64,000 bases of DNA from UBA4132 sp037133675 (GCA_037133675.1 JBAXNR010000003.1:1-64000), one strand, 5' to 3'; positions 17,689 to 27,450 are shown, counted from the first letter of the stretch. Program-made: numbers and translations. Notes: generated by a model from the sequence alone, not told the origin.

Positions 17689-19047
17689 TTATAAAATGAC
17701 TTCTATTTCTACGCGGCGATTCATAGCTTTATGCTCTGGGCTATCGTTAGCCACCATAGGCTTGCTATCGGCACGACCTTCATGATCCAGCGTGGCAGCG
17801 ATTTTACTGTTATTGCTTTTTAACAGATTTTCTACCGATAAGGCGCGGGCGGTCGATAAATCCCAATTGGAGTTGAATTTTGCGTTAGCACCCAGCCGAG
17901 CATTATCAGTGTGACCGACAACAGTAATCCGTCCTGTCACTTGGCTCAATGCCTGACTGATTTTAGCGAGCAATGGATAATATTGCTGCATGATTTCATC
18001 ACTACCTGAGGCAAATAAACCTTTGCTGATGATACGGACAATGGTTTTATTACCGTCTTTCAGCAATTCCACTTCGCGGTTATCCACTTCGGGTTTAAGA
18101 AAGCTATTTAAAAACTTTAGCTCATCGGGAGGTGGTGGTTTAGGTGCTTCTGTATCGACAACACTGATAGGTGGTGGAACATTGAAGCTGTCTTTCAGTG
18201 CGTATAATTTACCGAACAGTGGATCAGACGCTAAATTAATCAAATACAGAAAACCCAAAAAGCTCAATACTAACAACAAAGCGGCAACTGAACCAATCAC
18301 CCAAAACGGAATTAATCGTGCCAGCACATTACGTTTATCTTTAATGCCTTGCCAATGTAGCGATAAGCTGCGTTCCACATCACCGCGTTGTCGTTGAATA
18401 ATGGAATAAGCATTTTCTCGAATTTCTTCCAGCTTGCTAGCACCGTGGTCTTCAACGCGGTATCGACCTTCAAAACCTAAACACAAGGCAAAATACAACA
18501 GTTCCAATAAATCTAAATGCGTGCCTGGTTGCTGCATACAGTTTTTTAAAATGAGAAAAAACTTTTCGCCGCCCCATGTTTCTTTATGAAAAAAAGTCAA
18601 CAGGCTTTGCGTACCCCATATAGAACCCCACGGTGTGTTAAGTACGGTTTCATCCAGTAGTGTGCAGAGCGCGTAGCGGGCAGCTTGCACTTGTTCACCT
18701 GAAACACCTTGATTTTTTATTTTAAGTTCAAAGCGTTTTATTTCTTCGATCATGCTGTTTCTCAGCCCAGAAATATCAGGGTGTGAGGCTGTGTTGCGTA
18801 ATTGCGCTACTATCGATAATAAGGAAATAGCCGCGCCTGTAATAGGATTACGCGTAGAGTAGGAAATTTGCTCACGCGAGTTTTCAGAAATGCCCGCGTT
18901 AACCGTAGTAGGGCGAGAATTAGGTGGCGGTGGATTTGAAGGCGGTAATTCTTGAGACTGTGATCTTCGCCCTCCTGGCATGGGTCTAAGAATAGTTTTG
19001 TCATCATCAATATAATTATTATCGCCAAAAGGATTATCGTTGCTCAT
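17689..19047 (-). CDS. tssL: T6SS protein TssL (DotU/IcmH) with OmpA-like C-terminal domain
   Basis: Residues about 70-270 form the cytoplasmic DotU domain (RYALCTLLDETVLNTPWG, LLELLYFALCLGFEGRYR). A transmembrane helix follows at about 247-272. The C-terminal third is an OmpA-like peptidoglycan-binding domain (VVGHTDNARLG, STARALSVENLL, EGRAD, NRRVEIEV). The N-terminal tail carries DDDKTILRPMPGGRR with Thr18, a pattern resembling the phosphothreonine site that Fha recognises in Agrobacterium TssL. With Fha and PppA in the same operon, phospho-control is likely. Peptidoglycan anchoring by TssL itself may partly stand in for an absent TssJ/TagL. Confidence 0.95.
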   Translation of the reverse strand: MSNDNPFGDNNYIDDDKTILRPMPGGRRSQSQELPPSNPPPPNSRPTTVNAGISENSREQISYSTRNPITGAAISLLSIVAQLRNTASHPDISGLRNSMIEEIKRFELKIKNQGVSGEQVQAARYALCTLLDETVLNTPWGSIWGTQSLLTFFHKETWGGEKFFLILKNCMQQPGTHLDLLELLYFALCLGFEGRYRVEDHGASKLEEIRENAYSIIQRQRGDVERSLSLHWQGIKDKRNVLARLIPFWVIGSVAALLLVLSFLGFLYLINLASDPLFGKLYALKDSFNVPPPISVVDTEAPKPPPPDELKFLNSFLKPEVDNREVELLKDGNKTIVRIISKGLFASGSDEIMQQYYPLLAKISQALSQVTGRITVVGHTDNARLGANAKFNSNWDLSTARALSVENLLKSNNSKIAATLDHEGRADSKPMVANDSPEHKAMNRRVEIEVIL

Positions 19048-19054
19048 GGTGGTT

Positions 19055-20392
19055 TCATCCGTTCTTAATTGCCCAAAATTCTAATTCAAGCCCAGGAAAC
19101 TCACCTGCGATATGAATGGCAAAACCACCCGATGTCTGCATTTGTTTCCACATCTCAGTTTGTTTATTCAATTCAAAATAAGCAAAACCCGCATGAAAGG
19201 GGATTTGCCTTGGTGCAACGGGCAAGGCATGAATGGTAATGCCTGGTAAGTTATTGTTAATCAATAAATTTATTTTTTCCACAGGGCCTATTTTTACCTG
19301 CATTGGAAAGCCGCTGCGTAATTGTTCTATAGAGACTTGCGCACTGACGGCTAATACAAACACCGCATCTTTCAGCAGATTAGGATCGGGTAATTTAGCA
19401 CCACGAATACCAAATTTACCTAAAACCAGTGGAATGAAAATAGCATTTTGTTCCAATACCGAACTGAGTAAATGCCGTAATTCATCCATCACCTGCTTAA
19501 AGGTTTTTTGTAAATTATCGTGGATATAAGGAGCAAAATTAATCGGTCTTTTATTGGCTTTACAAAAAGTTGATAACTCACCCGCGAGTTGTACCGCAAT
19601 GCGATAAAAGTTTTCTGGGTGTAAACAAGGCACATTTTGTAAATGTTCAAATAACGGTTCTATACGATTGACTAATTGCAGCAGCATATAATCGGAAATT
19701 TCAGCTACTCCACCTCTGCCTGCTTCAGACGCACGTCCACCTAAGGCTTCACCGCGTGTATGGAGTAATCCGTACAGTTCTTTGATATAACCTTTTGTGT
19801 GAGGAATGGCATTACAATCGACGCTCGGAGGAATGTAATATTCATCGAGAATAATATTTTTATCAATACGCGATTCAATCACACGAGCAATGCCGATACA
19901 AACATAGCCAGCCCGCTCTTGTCTTTCCAATAGTAAGCTAGTGTGTAGCTTGGCTATCATCACCGCTGAGGTGGCATTAGTCGCCACGTTAGCATCTCTG
20001 ACTTCACATTCGGCGGCGTGGTAACGAGCTAGATTATTGGGATTTTCATCGGTATCGACCTCAACTGAACCTTTGCGTTGTGCAGGTAAGGACAAATAAA
20101 TAATATTGTTCTGCACATCGGTGGAAATATCGATAGGCAAGGGTAGCTCATCATCTTCGGGTAGATTAAACGGCGTACCATCGGGGAAAATACCGCTACA
20201 TTCTGCCAGTGCGAATTTGCCCATGCCCAACTGACGCGAGTCTATTTTGAGTTTTTTAATCCCCCAATCGTAAGGCTGCAAACCACCACAGCGTTCACGA
20301 ATCAGGGTTTCAAGATAGCGGTCATGTTGCTGAAAATGTTGTGGTCTAAGAAACATACCTTCCGACCAAACGGTTTTATTATTGTCTGACAT
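19055..20392 (-). CDS. tssK: T6SS baseplate-membrane connector TssK (ImpJ/VasE)
   Basis: TssK trimers link the baseplate to TssM and TssL. The opening VWSEGMFLRPQHFQQHDRYL is the hallmark of the family, followed by YDWGIKKLKID. The C-terminal FHAGFAYFELNKQTEMWKQM stretch also fits. Its 445 residues are normal. GGAG precedes the ATG. The 61 bases between the fha stop and tssK cannot encode a TssJ lipoprotein, which often sits at this point in related operons. Confidence 0.95.
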   Translation of the reverse strand: MSDNNKTVWSEGMFLRPQHFQQHDRYLETLIRERCGGLQPYDWGIKKLKIDSRQLGMGKFALAECSGIFPDGTPFNLPEDDELPLPIDISTDVQNNIIYLSLPAQRKGSVEVDTDENPNNLARYHAAECEVRDANVATNATSAVMIAKLHTSLLLERQERAGYVCIGIARVIESRIDKNIILDEYYIPPSVDCNAIPHTKGYIKELYGLLHTRGEALGGRASEAGRGGVAEISDYMLLQLVNRIEPLFEHLQNVPCLHPENFYRIAVQLAGELSTFCKANKRPINFAPYIHDNLQKTFKQVMDELRHLLSSVLEQNAIFIPLVLGKFGIRGAKLPDPNLLKDAVFVLAVSAQVSIEQLRSGFPMQVKIGPVEKINLLINNNLPGITIHALPVAPRQIPFHAGFAYFELNKQTEMWKQMQTSGGFAIHIAGEFPGLELEFWAIKNG

Positions 20393-20453
20393 TTTTCATC
20401 GCACTCCCGTTTTTATGTGTTTTTGTCTGGGGGGTTACAAGTTACGCATTTTG

Positions 20454-22187
20454 TCACTTTTTTCGAGATTTTGTTAATAAACGCATCTGTTTTTCGTAGG
20501 CATCGACAAACGCGTCACCAAAAAAATTTTCAACTGCGTCTTCAACTGTGTTGTGATAGGTTTTTTCATAGCTTTCCCAACACTTAGCTTTTTTTTGTAA
20601 CACCAATCCTTGTTCAAATTGTTTTTCGATAACTTTGGGATCAAAAGTTTGTAATAAATCGGCTAATGAGGCTTGAATACCCGCTTGCATCGCTAACTGG
20701 TGATTCATAATATCGTTAAAACTTTCTTCAATGGCGGTTGTTGAAGTCAGAAAACCATCAGTTTTATTTTCCAACAATTGCCGCAACATATCATCGCTTG
20801 AGACGATAAATTTTAATGGATTATTATTAACCGCTCCCATGGTTGTCATATCATGGAGTCGAAATAAACTTTTAAATTCTGCACGGCTTCTTAATACAGC
20901 AACTGTACCATCAATTAGCTTTCTAAACATCTGCCCAATTCTATGTAGGGTTTCTGCTTGCTGATCAGGCTGAATATTGCTATGTTCTATTTTAGCACCT
21001 TGCAAAAACGCATTAAACAATACGCTATCTGCTGGAGCTGGTTTTGTGTTTTCAGTGACTGGTTTGGGTGCTAACTTTTTGTCTTCATGATGGCTATTAG
21101 TTTCAGGGCTAGTGAAAATAGGTGTGTCTACATTGGCAGAAAAAGGCGGCTCAAGATCAAACGTTGGGCTTCTTTCATCTGTCCATTCTACCGCGCCTAT
21201 TTGATGTGCATTTTCTGTGAGCGGTTCAATTGGTGAGTCATGATCAGCAAACAAATCAAAAGAGTTGCTAGGTTGATTAAGCTCTATAGATGTTTCATCA
21301 ATTAATGTACCTAGAGTAGACTCAGTAGGAATGGAAACTAACGGCGGTTCATCGCGTGGTATATTTTTGCTGGCAAACAGTTCAACAGGCTCAATAGCGT
21401 CGTGATTATGGTCTATGGCTATTTCGCTGATGGGGGCAGATGAATCTATTTCTGTTCCCATGCCACTGATAGCGGCACCAAAAAGATCGTCAAAATCATC
21501 ATTAACCGTTGGTTTATTAATAATTTGGTTGGTAGGTTCGTGTTCAGTTGTTGAAAAAAGATCATCAAAACTGAAATTTTCTGGAATTGTATTGGTAGAG
21601 GATGCAACAGGAGACGGAATAATACTAGGCGCGATATAGCTGTCAAACAGTGGTGATTGATTGCCTTCAAGATGACTTTTAAAATTAATAGGCTGTCTAT
21701 CGGATTCGGTTTGTACCAGCTCTTCATGACTTGGGAAATTGTCTGTCATTAAGCTGTTCGCACCAAAATTTTCTGCTTCTACCCAAGGTTCATCCACTGA
21801 CAGAAACTCAGCATGAGTTGGTGTTATCGGCTCAAACACCAAGGGAAAATCATCCACAACAGGTTCATTACTGGTAATCGCAACCGCAATTTCATATTCG
21901 CCAATTTTTAATACCATGCCATTATTAAGGCGTTCAGTGGCATTATGTAACGCAGGTTCTTCGCCATTAATGTAAACACCACTCAAACTGGTATCGGTCA
22001 GATAATAAGCACCGTTTTCTGCTTTGATACTGGCATGATGTCTGGAGACAAATTTTTCAGTATCAGGTAGCATCAGGGTATTATCATCAGATCGTCCAAT
22101 ATTACCGCCCTCACTGCCAATGAATGCAGTCTTGGTTTCACTAAGTGGGCGGTTTTTAAATGATAATACAGTCAGTGTTAAGCTCAT
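20454..22187 (-). CDS. tagH: T6SS FHA-domain protein TagH/Fha
   Basis: The N-terminal 110 residues are an FHA domain that reads phosphothreonine; GRSDDN (31-36) and the SRHH box (48-51) are intact. A long acidic, low-complexity middle region with repeated short hydrophobic blocks of the DDLF type follows. The C-terminal 190 residues are a TagH-type helical domain (FNAFLQGAKI, GQMFRKLIDGTVAVLRSRAE). Fha proteins bind phosphorylated partners and activate T6SS assembly. The frame extends 15 codons upstream into the CHAT gene, but alignment to FHA domains favours the ATG at 22187. It directly follows the CHAT gene with a gap of about 20 bases. Confidence 0.92.
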   Translation of the reverse strand: MSLTLTVLSFKNRPLSETKTAFIGSEGGNIGRSDDNTLMLPDTEKFVSRHHASIKAENGAYYLTDTSLSGVYINGEEPALHNATERLNNGMVLKIGEYEIAVAITSNEPVVDDFPLVFEPITPTHAEFLSVDEPWVEAENFGANSLMTDNFPSHEELVQTESDRQPINFKSHLEGNQSPLFDSYIAPSIIPSPVASSTNTIPENFSFDDLFSTTEHEPTNQIINKPTVNDDFDDLFGAAISGMGTEIDSSAPISEIAIDHNHDAIEPVELFASKNIPRDEPPLVSIPTESTLGTLIDETSIELNQPSNSFDLFADHDSPIEPLTENAHQIGAVEWTDERSPTFDLEPPFSANVDTPIFTSPETNSHHEDKKLAPKPVTENTKPAPADSVLFNAFLQGAKIEHSNIQPDQQAETLHRIGQMFRKLIDGTVAVLRSRAEFKSLFRLHDMTTMGAVNNNPLKFIVSSDDMLRQLLENKTDGFLTSTTAIEESFNDIMNHQLAMQAGIQASLADLLQTFDPKVIEKQFEQGLVLQKKAKCWESYEKTYHNTVEDAVENFFGDAFVDAYEKQMRLLTKSRKK

Positions 22188-22209
22188 TTTATTCACATTA
22201 TGTGCTAAG

Positions 22210-24537
22210 TTACCAATTACCCACCAAAACAAACGGTGACCAATAATAAGGGTGTTTTAAGTTATTGTCCTTGAGTAGCGCGAGCTGTGCTTGTCGCAAT
22301 GCCAAGGCTTTGGGAAGCGTACTTAGATTAGCATAAAAATTTTTCATAAATGAAGAAGTCGCCGCATCATTTACCGACCATAAACTGCCAATCGCACTCA
22401 GGGTATTGGTTTTAATAGCAATTCCACTAAATCCTAGCAATGCGTGATCATCGCCACTAGCAGTTTGACAAGCACTTAGGGTCAATAAATTAATCGGGTT
22501 ATTCTTAATGTTTTTGTTACTCAGTATGGACTGAAAATCACGCAATTTAAGATTATGGTTGTATGTCATTACAAAGCTATCAGCGGCACTTTTGCCAAAA
22601 TAGCCGTGTGATGCAATATGAACAATCGAATAATCACCTGTTCCTACTGATTCTTTAAGTCCTTGATAGGTAAATGTTTGGTTTAATAAGGTTGTATTGT
22701 CCATATTTTTTTGTAAATCTGCGACTTCATTATTAATACTGGGAAGACTTAGTTCTTGCACTAGCAAATCGCGTGTCAACTTGAGCTTTGTACTCTCAAC
22801 TGTTATGGTTGGTAATTCAGTGACCTCAGTGATACCACGTTCACCCTCAAGCACACTGAAAGAACCCTGTAACAATTCGTCAATTGAAGCCCCGTCTGGC
22901 TTACTGAGAGCGGCAATGAGTGCGTGCGGTTTTTTATCGTTTAAGATAGGTTTTTTTAGTTTTAACCAAGGTAAAGTCACGATAGCGTAGTCTTCAATGG
23001 CAAATTTTTTGCCGTTGAGTAACGCAGCAAACGGCACTTGACGCAATAAACCATCGGGGACATAAACAACGGTGGTAATGCCTTTTGCTTTTAGTGTGTC
23101 ATCGTAAGCTTTAAGTAACCAGCCATAAAGTTTGCGCGAAGCAGGGCGATAGTTGCCCTCACCATCACGCAAATACTGTGCTATTTCTGTTGTCGTGTCG
23201 CTGACATCAATAGAGGATACTGCTACCGATCTTTGCTCAAATTGTGTGCTATCACCCATGCGAAGCAATAACTCCACACGGTCAGACAAGATGATGGGAT
23301 AAATAACAGCAATGTCAGGTAGTAGAGCGTCTTTTAAATTAAGGATAGCGTCAGCATCAATCAAGCAACGATCATTGAAAAAATCATCTAGCTCGGCTTG
23401 TTTAATGGCTTCCATTGCATCAATGGCGGCTTTTAATAAACTTTGTTTTACGTCACTGGATGTGGCTGTAGTCGCTTGTAGTAGCAAAATATCTGCTATC
23501 CCACGATAAATAGGATCAACAACTTCTTTAATGGATGAATGACCGTCATGAAAAGTAGCGGGTAAGCTGTAACGAATATCAGCCAAATGTTTAGCGGCAC
23601 GTTGGTAGGCTTGCAAAGCAGCATTGATGTCGCCGTCAGCGTGTAATAATTTGCCACTTTGCAATTCCCATTGCATTAATAAATCCGTTGCACCGACTTG
23701 TTGCGCATCAAAAATCGCTCTATCTAGCCACAGCAGAGCATCTTTATTTTTATTTTGTGCGCCATAGAGCTGTGCCAAATAGCCTTCCGCTTGTGAACGA
23801 AGTCGAGTTTGGTGATAGGTTTCTGCCAATTGATAGGCGTTATTGAGTATTTGGTAACTTTCTTTAAATAACGTTTGTTGTTGTGGAACTTTTAAATCGG
23901 TGACAGGAATTGCCAACAACTGTTCACCCATAGCGAGCAATAATTTTATTTTGATGGCGGTATCGTTCAGCTTTAATACTTCAACGCTAATATCCTCCAA
24001 TAGACTCAAACGGTTTGCAGCATTCGATTCCAATTTAGTTTGATTAACACGAATACCCGCAATTAAATCCTCATTCTGAGTGAGTTGAGCGGCTTTTAAA
24101 GCGGTGGAAAAATGAGTAGCGGCTTGGTCAGGCAGTTGCAAACTCAGGTATAACATCCCTAAATAATCTTCAATAAGTGAGGACAGGGCAGGGGAGTTGA
24201 GTGGTGTTGCTAACACGGCACTTTGTTCTAACAGCCTTCGGGCTTTAATATTGTCTCTAGCCAAATAGTAGTTATAACCTAATGCAGCAGTTGCCATTGC
24301 TTGTGTTAATTTATCGCCATTTTTTTCAGCTTGCGCTTTGATAGCTTCAAACTGTTTTGCCGCTAACACATAATTACCTTGGTCACGGTAGTTTTCACCC
24401 AATACCAGTTTTTTTTTAAAGTCAGCGGAGGGTTCACGATTACTGGTTGTTTGTTTTTCAAGTGGCGCGGCAACGACAAGCAACAGCGGGTTTACTGTTA
24501 AAAAAGCCAGCATGACTAAGAGAAATAATTTTTCCAT
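22210..24537 (-). CDS. Exported TPR-CHAT protease-like protein
   Basis: A signal peptide (MEKLFLLVMLAFLTV, ending near VVAAP) is followed by TPR-like helices (about residues 45-380). The C-terminal CHAT caspase-like peptidase domain has the dyad His644 (IASHGYFG) and Cys690 (LLTLSACQTASG). The C-terminal HPYYWSPFVLVGNW is the usual CHAT ending. CHAT proteins are cysteine peptidases, and versions with signal peptides often sit beside two-partner secretion genes. The ATG at 24537 is used because AGGAA precedes it and it lies 16 bases past the tpsB stop. The gene ends 22 bases before fha, so it may be co-transcribed with the T6SS genes. Its substrate is unknown. Confidence 0.9.
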   Translation of the reverse strand: MEKLFLLVMLAFLTVNPLLLVVAAPLEKQTTSNREPSADFKKKLVLGENYRDQGNYVLAAKQFEAIKAQAEKNGDKLTQAMATAALGYNYYLARDNIKARRLLEQSAVLATPLNSPALSSLIEDYLGMLYLSLQLPDQAATHFSTALKAAQLTQNEDLIAGIRVNQTKLESNAANRLSLLEDISVEVLKLNDTAIKIKLLLAMGEQLLAIPVTDLKVPQQQTLFKESYQILNNAYQLAETYHQTRLRSQAEGYLAQLYGAQNKNKDALLWLDRAIFDAQQVGATDLLMQWELQSGKLLHADGDINAALQAYQRAAKHLADIRYSLPATFHDGHSSIKEVVDPIYRGIADILLLQATTATSSDVKQSLLKAAIDAMEAIKQAELDDFFNDRCLIDADAILNLKDALLPDIAVIYPIILSDRVELLLRMGDSTQFEQRSVAVSSIDVSDTTTEIAQYLRDGEGNYRPASRKLYGWLLKAYDDTLKAKGITTVVYVPDGLLRQVPFAALLNGKKFAIEDYAIVTLPWLKLKKPILNDKKPHALIAALSKPDGASIDELLQGSFSVLEGERGITEVTELPTITVESTKLKLTRDLLVQELSLPSINNEVADLQKNMDNTTLLNQTFTYQGLKESVGTGDYSIVHIASHGYFGKSAADSFVMTYNHNLKLRDFQSILSNKNIKNNPINLLTLSACQTASGDDHALLGFSGIAIKTNTLSAIGSLWSVNDAATSSFMKNFYANLSTLPKALALRQAQLALLKDNNLKHPYYWSPFVLVGNW

Positions 24538-24553
24538 GAATATATTTCCTAAA

Positions 24554-26350
24554 TTAAAACGCAACCAAGCCTACTTTAAAATGAATACCGTCGTCTTGAA
24601 TATTATGTCCGCCTGCTTTTACTCCAGCAATGTCATGCGCCCAAAAAAACTCAGTATTCACATGACTGTAATGCCAGTTCAGCCCAAGCCCCACTGAATG
24701 CAGATAATCTTTTTTTGGGGCTGTGTTTGATTGAGTTGGGTTATTCCACGCGCCACCATAATCCATAAAAGGAATTAAAAATAGACTTTGTTCAGCTTTG
24801 GGTTCACCACCAAATAGCGGATAACGAAAATCCAATCCTGTACTAAAACCGTTGTCTCTGACATAAAAATTTTCTCGATAACCACGCACACTGTACACGC
24901 CACCCACAGCAAAACGCTCTAGTGGTAACAGCGAGTCTGCTGCCTGTTGTACCACGCCTTTTAAGACAACTTGCGCCCCATTATCCATGACACGATGACT
25001 GTATTGTGATTGTCCTAGCCAACTGAAAAATTCACCGCTAGGCAGTAAACTATCATTTTGAATAGTCGCACCTAGTGCGTTTAATCCTGTATTAAAGGTC
25101 GAACGGGCGACAAATACATTATTCTCACTCTGTTGTATATATTGTTGCCAAAGCCGTAACGCGGTAACTTTTGTCTTACCCACGCCAAAAGGCAAGCCCT
25201 CAGTAAAAGAGTAAGGTTCACCTAGTACTGTTGAATCACTTTCACGCACTGAAAAATTGACACCTGCTTTTAATTCAATTCCTGCACTGCGATAAACAGG
25301 TTGACTCAAGCCACCTTCATAACCGACAACTGTGGTCTTTATGTCTAATTGGTTAATCGGTTTTTCTATCAGCGAATAACTGCTATTGCTATAACGAAAA
25401 GTCGCGTGGGTGTCATAAGCATTCAGCGGCACATCAATGCCCACATTACCACCCAATGATCCCCCAGTGACTATAAAGTTGGCATCAACACGTTCACCAA
25501 AGCCTGACAAATTGTCTACCCAACCACCGACGCGTCCAGTGTAACCACCTATTACAGGAGTCGTGTAATTGTCAGCATCCGCATAGAGTTGATAAGGACG
25601 CGCTCTAGTTACTTTTACCGTTAATATACTCTCGCCTGAGTGTTTTCCTGGTAGAAGACTACCATTTAAGCGTTCAATTAACGGATCGCCCAGTAACGAT
25701 TGATACTTTTCTTGCAAATTTTTAAAATTAAGCGGCGAACCCGTACCGATGAGTAAGCGATCGCGAACATAGTCTTCACGCAGTCGTCCCATGCCTTCCA
25801 AACGCACTTCCGTTAAATTTCCTTCGATGATCTTAATTTGCAACATACCGCTGGCGGCTGATTGTGGGGAAATAATCGCTCCCGAATTAATATACCCTGC
25901 ATCAACATAGGCTGTGTTAATGCGGCTGCGTAATTCTTCCAAATCGCGAGCCGTTAATGAACGATTTAAAAAAGGTCGCGCAATTGCTTGTAGCTCATCA
26001 TTACCAAAAACCGTATTGCCCGTAAACGTGATGGTCTTTAGCGACACTCGCCCCCCTTCTACTATTGACAAAGGTTTTGGCGCGGGGGGTAGAACAAAAC
26101 CATCAGTTGATTTACGAGGTCGATAGTCAGGCGTATTCAGGGGTTTTTGACTGAGATTGGTTGGATTATTGACAATCACTGCATTCGGCGACTGTAGACC
26201 CTGACCAGAAATAGCGTTACCCACCGTAGAAAAATTTGGCTCACTCATCGCTACAGGTGTTACGCAACAACTCGCCAGAACCGTTATACCACTCACCAAA
26301 TAGGTGCCGAAAACGTTGTGACTTGATGGAGCTTTATGGCTTGTTTTCAT
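24554..26350 (-). CDS. TpsB outer-membrane transporter (ShlB/FhaC/HecB family)
   Basis: TpsB proteins are Omp85-type beta-barrels that export a TpsA partner across the outer membrane. A signal peptide is followed by POTRA modules beginning near VSLKTITFTGNTVFGNDEL and continuing through LQIKIIEGNLTEV. The barrel carries the lid-loop motif VRGYR (488-492) and ends in a terminal Phe strand (FKVGLVAF). Its 598 residues are full length. The ATG at 26350 is chosen because GAGGA lies just upstream; a GTG four codons earlier is less likely. It is nine bases from the short TpsA-like gene and 16 bases from the CHAT gene, which points to one operon. Confidence 0.93.
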   Translation of the reverse strand: MKTSHKAPSSHNVFGTYLVSGITVLASCCVTPVAMSEPNFSTVGNAISGQGLQSPNAVIVNNPTNLSQKPLNTPDYRPRKSTDGFVLPPAPKPLSIVEGGRVSLKTITFTGNTVFGNDELQAIARPFLNRSLTARDLEELRSRINTAYVDAGYINSGAIISPQSAASGMLQIKIIEGNLTEVRLEGMGRLREDYVRDRLLIGTGSPLNFKNLQEKYQSLLGDPLIERLNGSLLPGKHSGESILTVKVTRARPYQLYADADNYTTPVIGGYTGRVGGWVDNLSGFGERVDANFIVTGGSLGGNVGIDVPLNAYDTHATFRYSNSSYSLIEKPINQLDIKTTVVGYEGGLSQPVYRSAGIELKAGVNFSVRESDSTVLGEPYSFTEGLPFGVGKTKVTALRLWQQYIQQSENNVFVARSTFNTGLNALGATIQNDSLLPSGEFFSWLGQSQYSHRVMDNGAQVVLKGVVQQAADSLLPLERFAVGGVYSVRGYRENFYVRDNGFSTGLDFRYPLFGGEPKAEQSLFLIPFMDYGGAWNNPTQSNTAPKKDYLHSVGLGLNWHYSHVNTEFFWAHDIAGVKAGGHNIQDDGIHFKVGLVAF

Positions 26351-26358
26351 GTGTATCC

Positions 26359-27354
26359 TCACAGACAGTCGTCCGATTCATTCGAGGTCGAAGCGGGTGT
26401 TTGTTCTATCGATGTCAAAGACGTTGCCCCCGTTGTTGTTCCGACTATTGATTGAGGGACTTGAGAACTCGTTTGGGGAACATAATTGGCTACGCCCTTA
26501 GAAATTAACGTACTTTGACCGTCACTATCACAGGGATTCATACTTTTAGGTAACGGCGGAATAGCGACTGTTAGAACAGGTTGATTTGCCACTACCATAG
26601 AAATATCGCCTTGTGGTGATATTCGTAACGGTGGAGCTTCAATAACAACTGTTGGTGTTGGCTCGGCTGTTGGTGTTGATACTGGTACGGGTGTAATAAC
26701 AGGTGCAGGATAACCGAAGGATGTTGGAGTAGGGGATTGAGTTCTTATTGGGACAGTTAGTGTGGAGTCAGTTGGGCTTGTTGTTAAGCCAAATACCGCA
26801 CCAGTATTAAAAATCACCCTGTCGGCTTTATCACCAATGTTCACGCTTGGTGTTCCAGTTTGAGTAAGCAAACCACGGGGAAAAGTGAAATTGACTGCTG
26901 GATTTAAAGTCGCACCGTTTGGATTAAAAAACCAAAAATTGGCGAAGGTGATTGTGCCAGTTGTGGTGCCTATGATTACTCCTATAGAGGATGTAATAGC
27001 ACCATTAAGGACAGAAGGATTAGCTCCCGTCACGCGACTAATCACGTTAGTTGTGTTGTTAGCGCAAGTAGTACATTGAAATAATGCAGTATCACCTGCC
27101 CCTATACCAAACTGACTAAAACTAAAGAATAGATTAGAACCATTTAGTGTGCCATTAGTAGCTCCATCGATAGTGTATGTACCCGCTACGGGAACTGTCG
27201 TTGCTGGGATTGTAACCGCACCTGCTGTTCCTGTCGTACCATCCATCACAATGGTCGATACCGCGTTAGCAACAGAAGCTCCCCACATACCCAAAACAGC
27301 GGACACAGCGATAACTAACAGCTTTTGTGAAAATAGGGGAAATGGCGTATTCAT
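26359..27354 (-). CDS. Miniature TpsA: secretion domain with Pro/Thr-rich tail
   Basis: A signal peptide (cleavage near ANA at 28-31) is followed by a two-partner-secretion domain. Recognisable motifs are NLFFSFSQFGIG (74-85), VISRVTGANPSVLNGAI (104-120) and FFNPNGATLNP (142-152). Where ordinary TpsA proteins have a beta-helix of many hundred residues, this one has a short Pro/Thr-rich stretch (about 205-245). It ends with Cys-containing segments (NPCDSDGQSTLISKG and DDCL) reminiscent of TpsA C-termini. Residues 94-97 form CTTC. At 331 residues it is very small, with no frameshift visible. It is the presumed cargo of the adjacent TpsB. Confidence 0.82.
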   Translation of the reverse strand: MNTPFPLFSQKLLVIAVSAVLGMWGASVANAVSTIVMDGTTGTAGAVTIPATTVPVAGTYTIDGATNGTLNGSNLFFSFSQFGIGAGDTALFQCTTCANNTTNVISRVTGANPSVLNGAITSSIGVIIGTTTGTITFANFWFFNPNGATLNPAVNFTFPRGLLTQTGTPSVNIGDKADRVIFNTGAVFGLTTSPTDSTLTVPIRTQSPTPTSFGYPAPVITPVPVSTPTAEPTPTVVIEAPPLRISPQGDISMVVANQPVLTVAIPPLPKSMNPCDSDGQSTLISKGVANYVPQTSSQVPQSIVGTTTGATSLTSIEQTPASTSNESDDCL

Positions 27355-27387
27355 TTAGACCTTCATTTATCCTTTAACCGTATTGGA

Positions 27388-27420
27388 ATAGTAGCACAAG
27401 GATTGTAAATTAGTAGTCAA
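27388..27420 (-). promoter_or_regulatory. Possible promoter for the TpsA-TpsB-CHAT-T6SS transcript
   Basis: In the 96-base gap upstream of the mini-TpsA gene, TTGACT (27415-27420) and TACTAT (27388-27393, extended by TGC) occur on the minus strand. The spacing is long, 21 bases, so this is only suggestive. Confidence 0.25.
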
Positions 27421-27450
27421 GTGGCAACGACATTCTTGTCATTCAATCAC

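Noticed and set aside
17990..18397. 135-residue frame on the plus strand inside tssL
   Set aside because: It is antisense to a well-conserved gene, with no ribosome site or recognisable family.
20393..20453. Possible tssJ between fha and tssK
   Set aside because: The gap is 61 bases; no lipobox or signal peptide is encoded.
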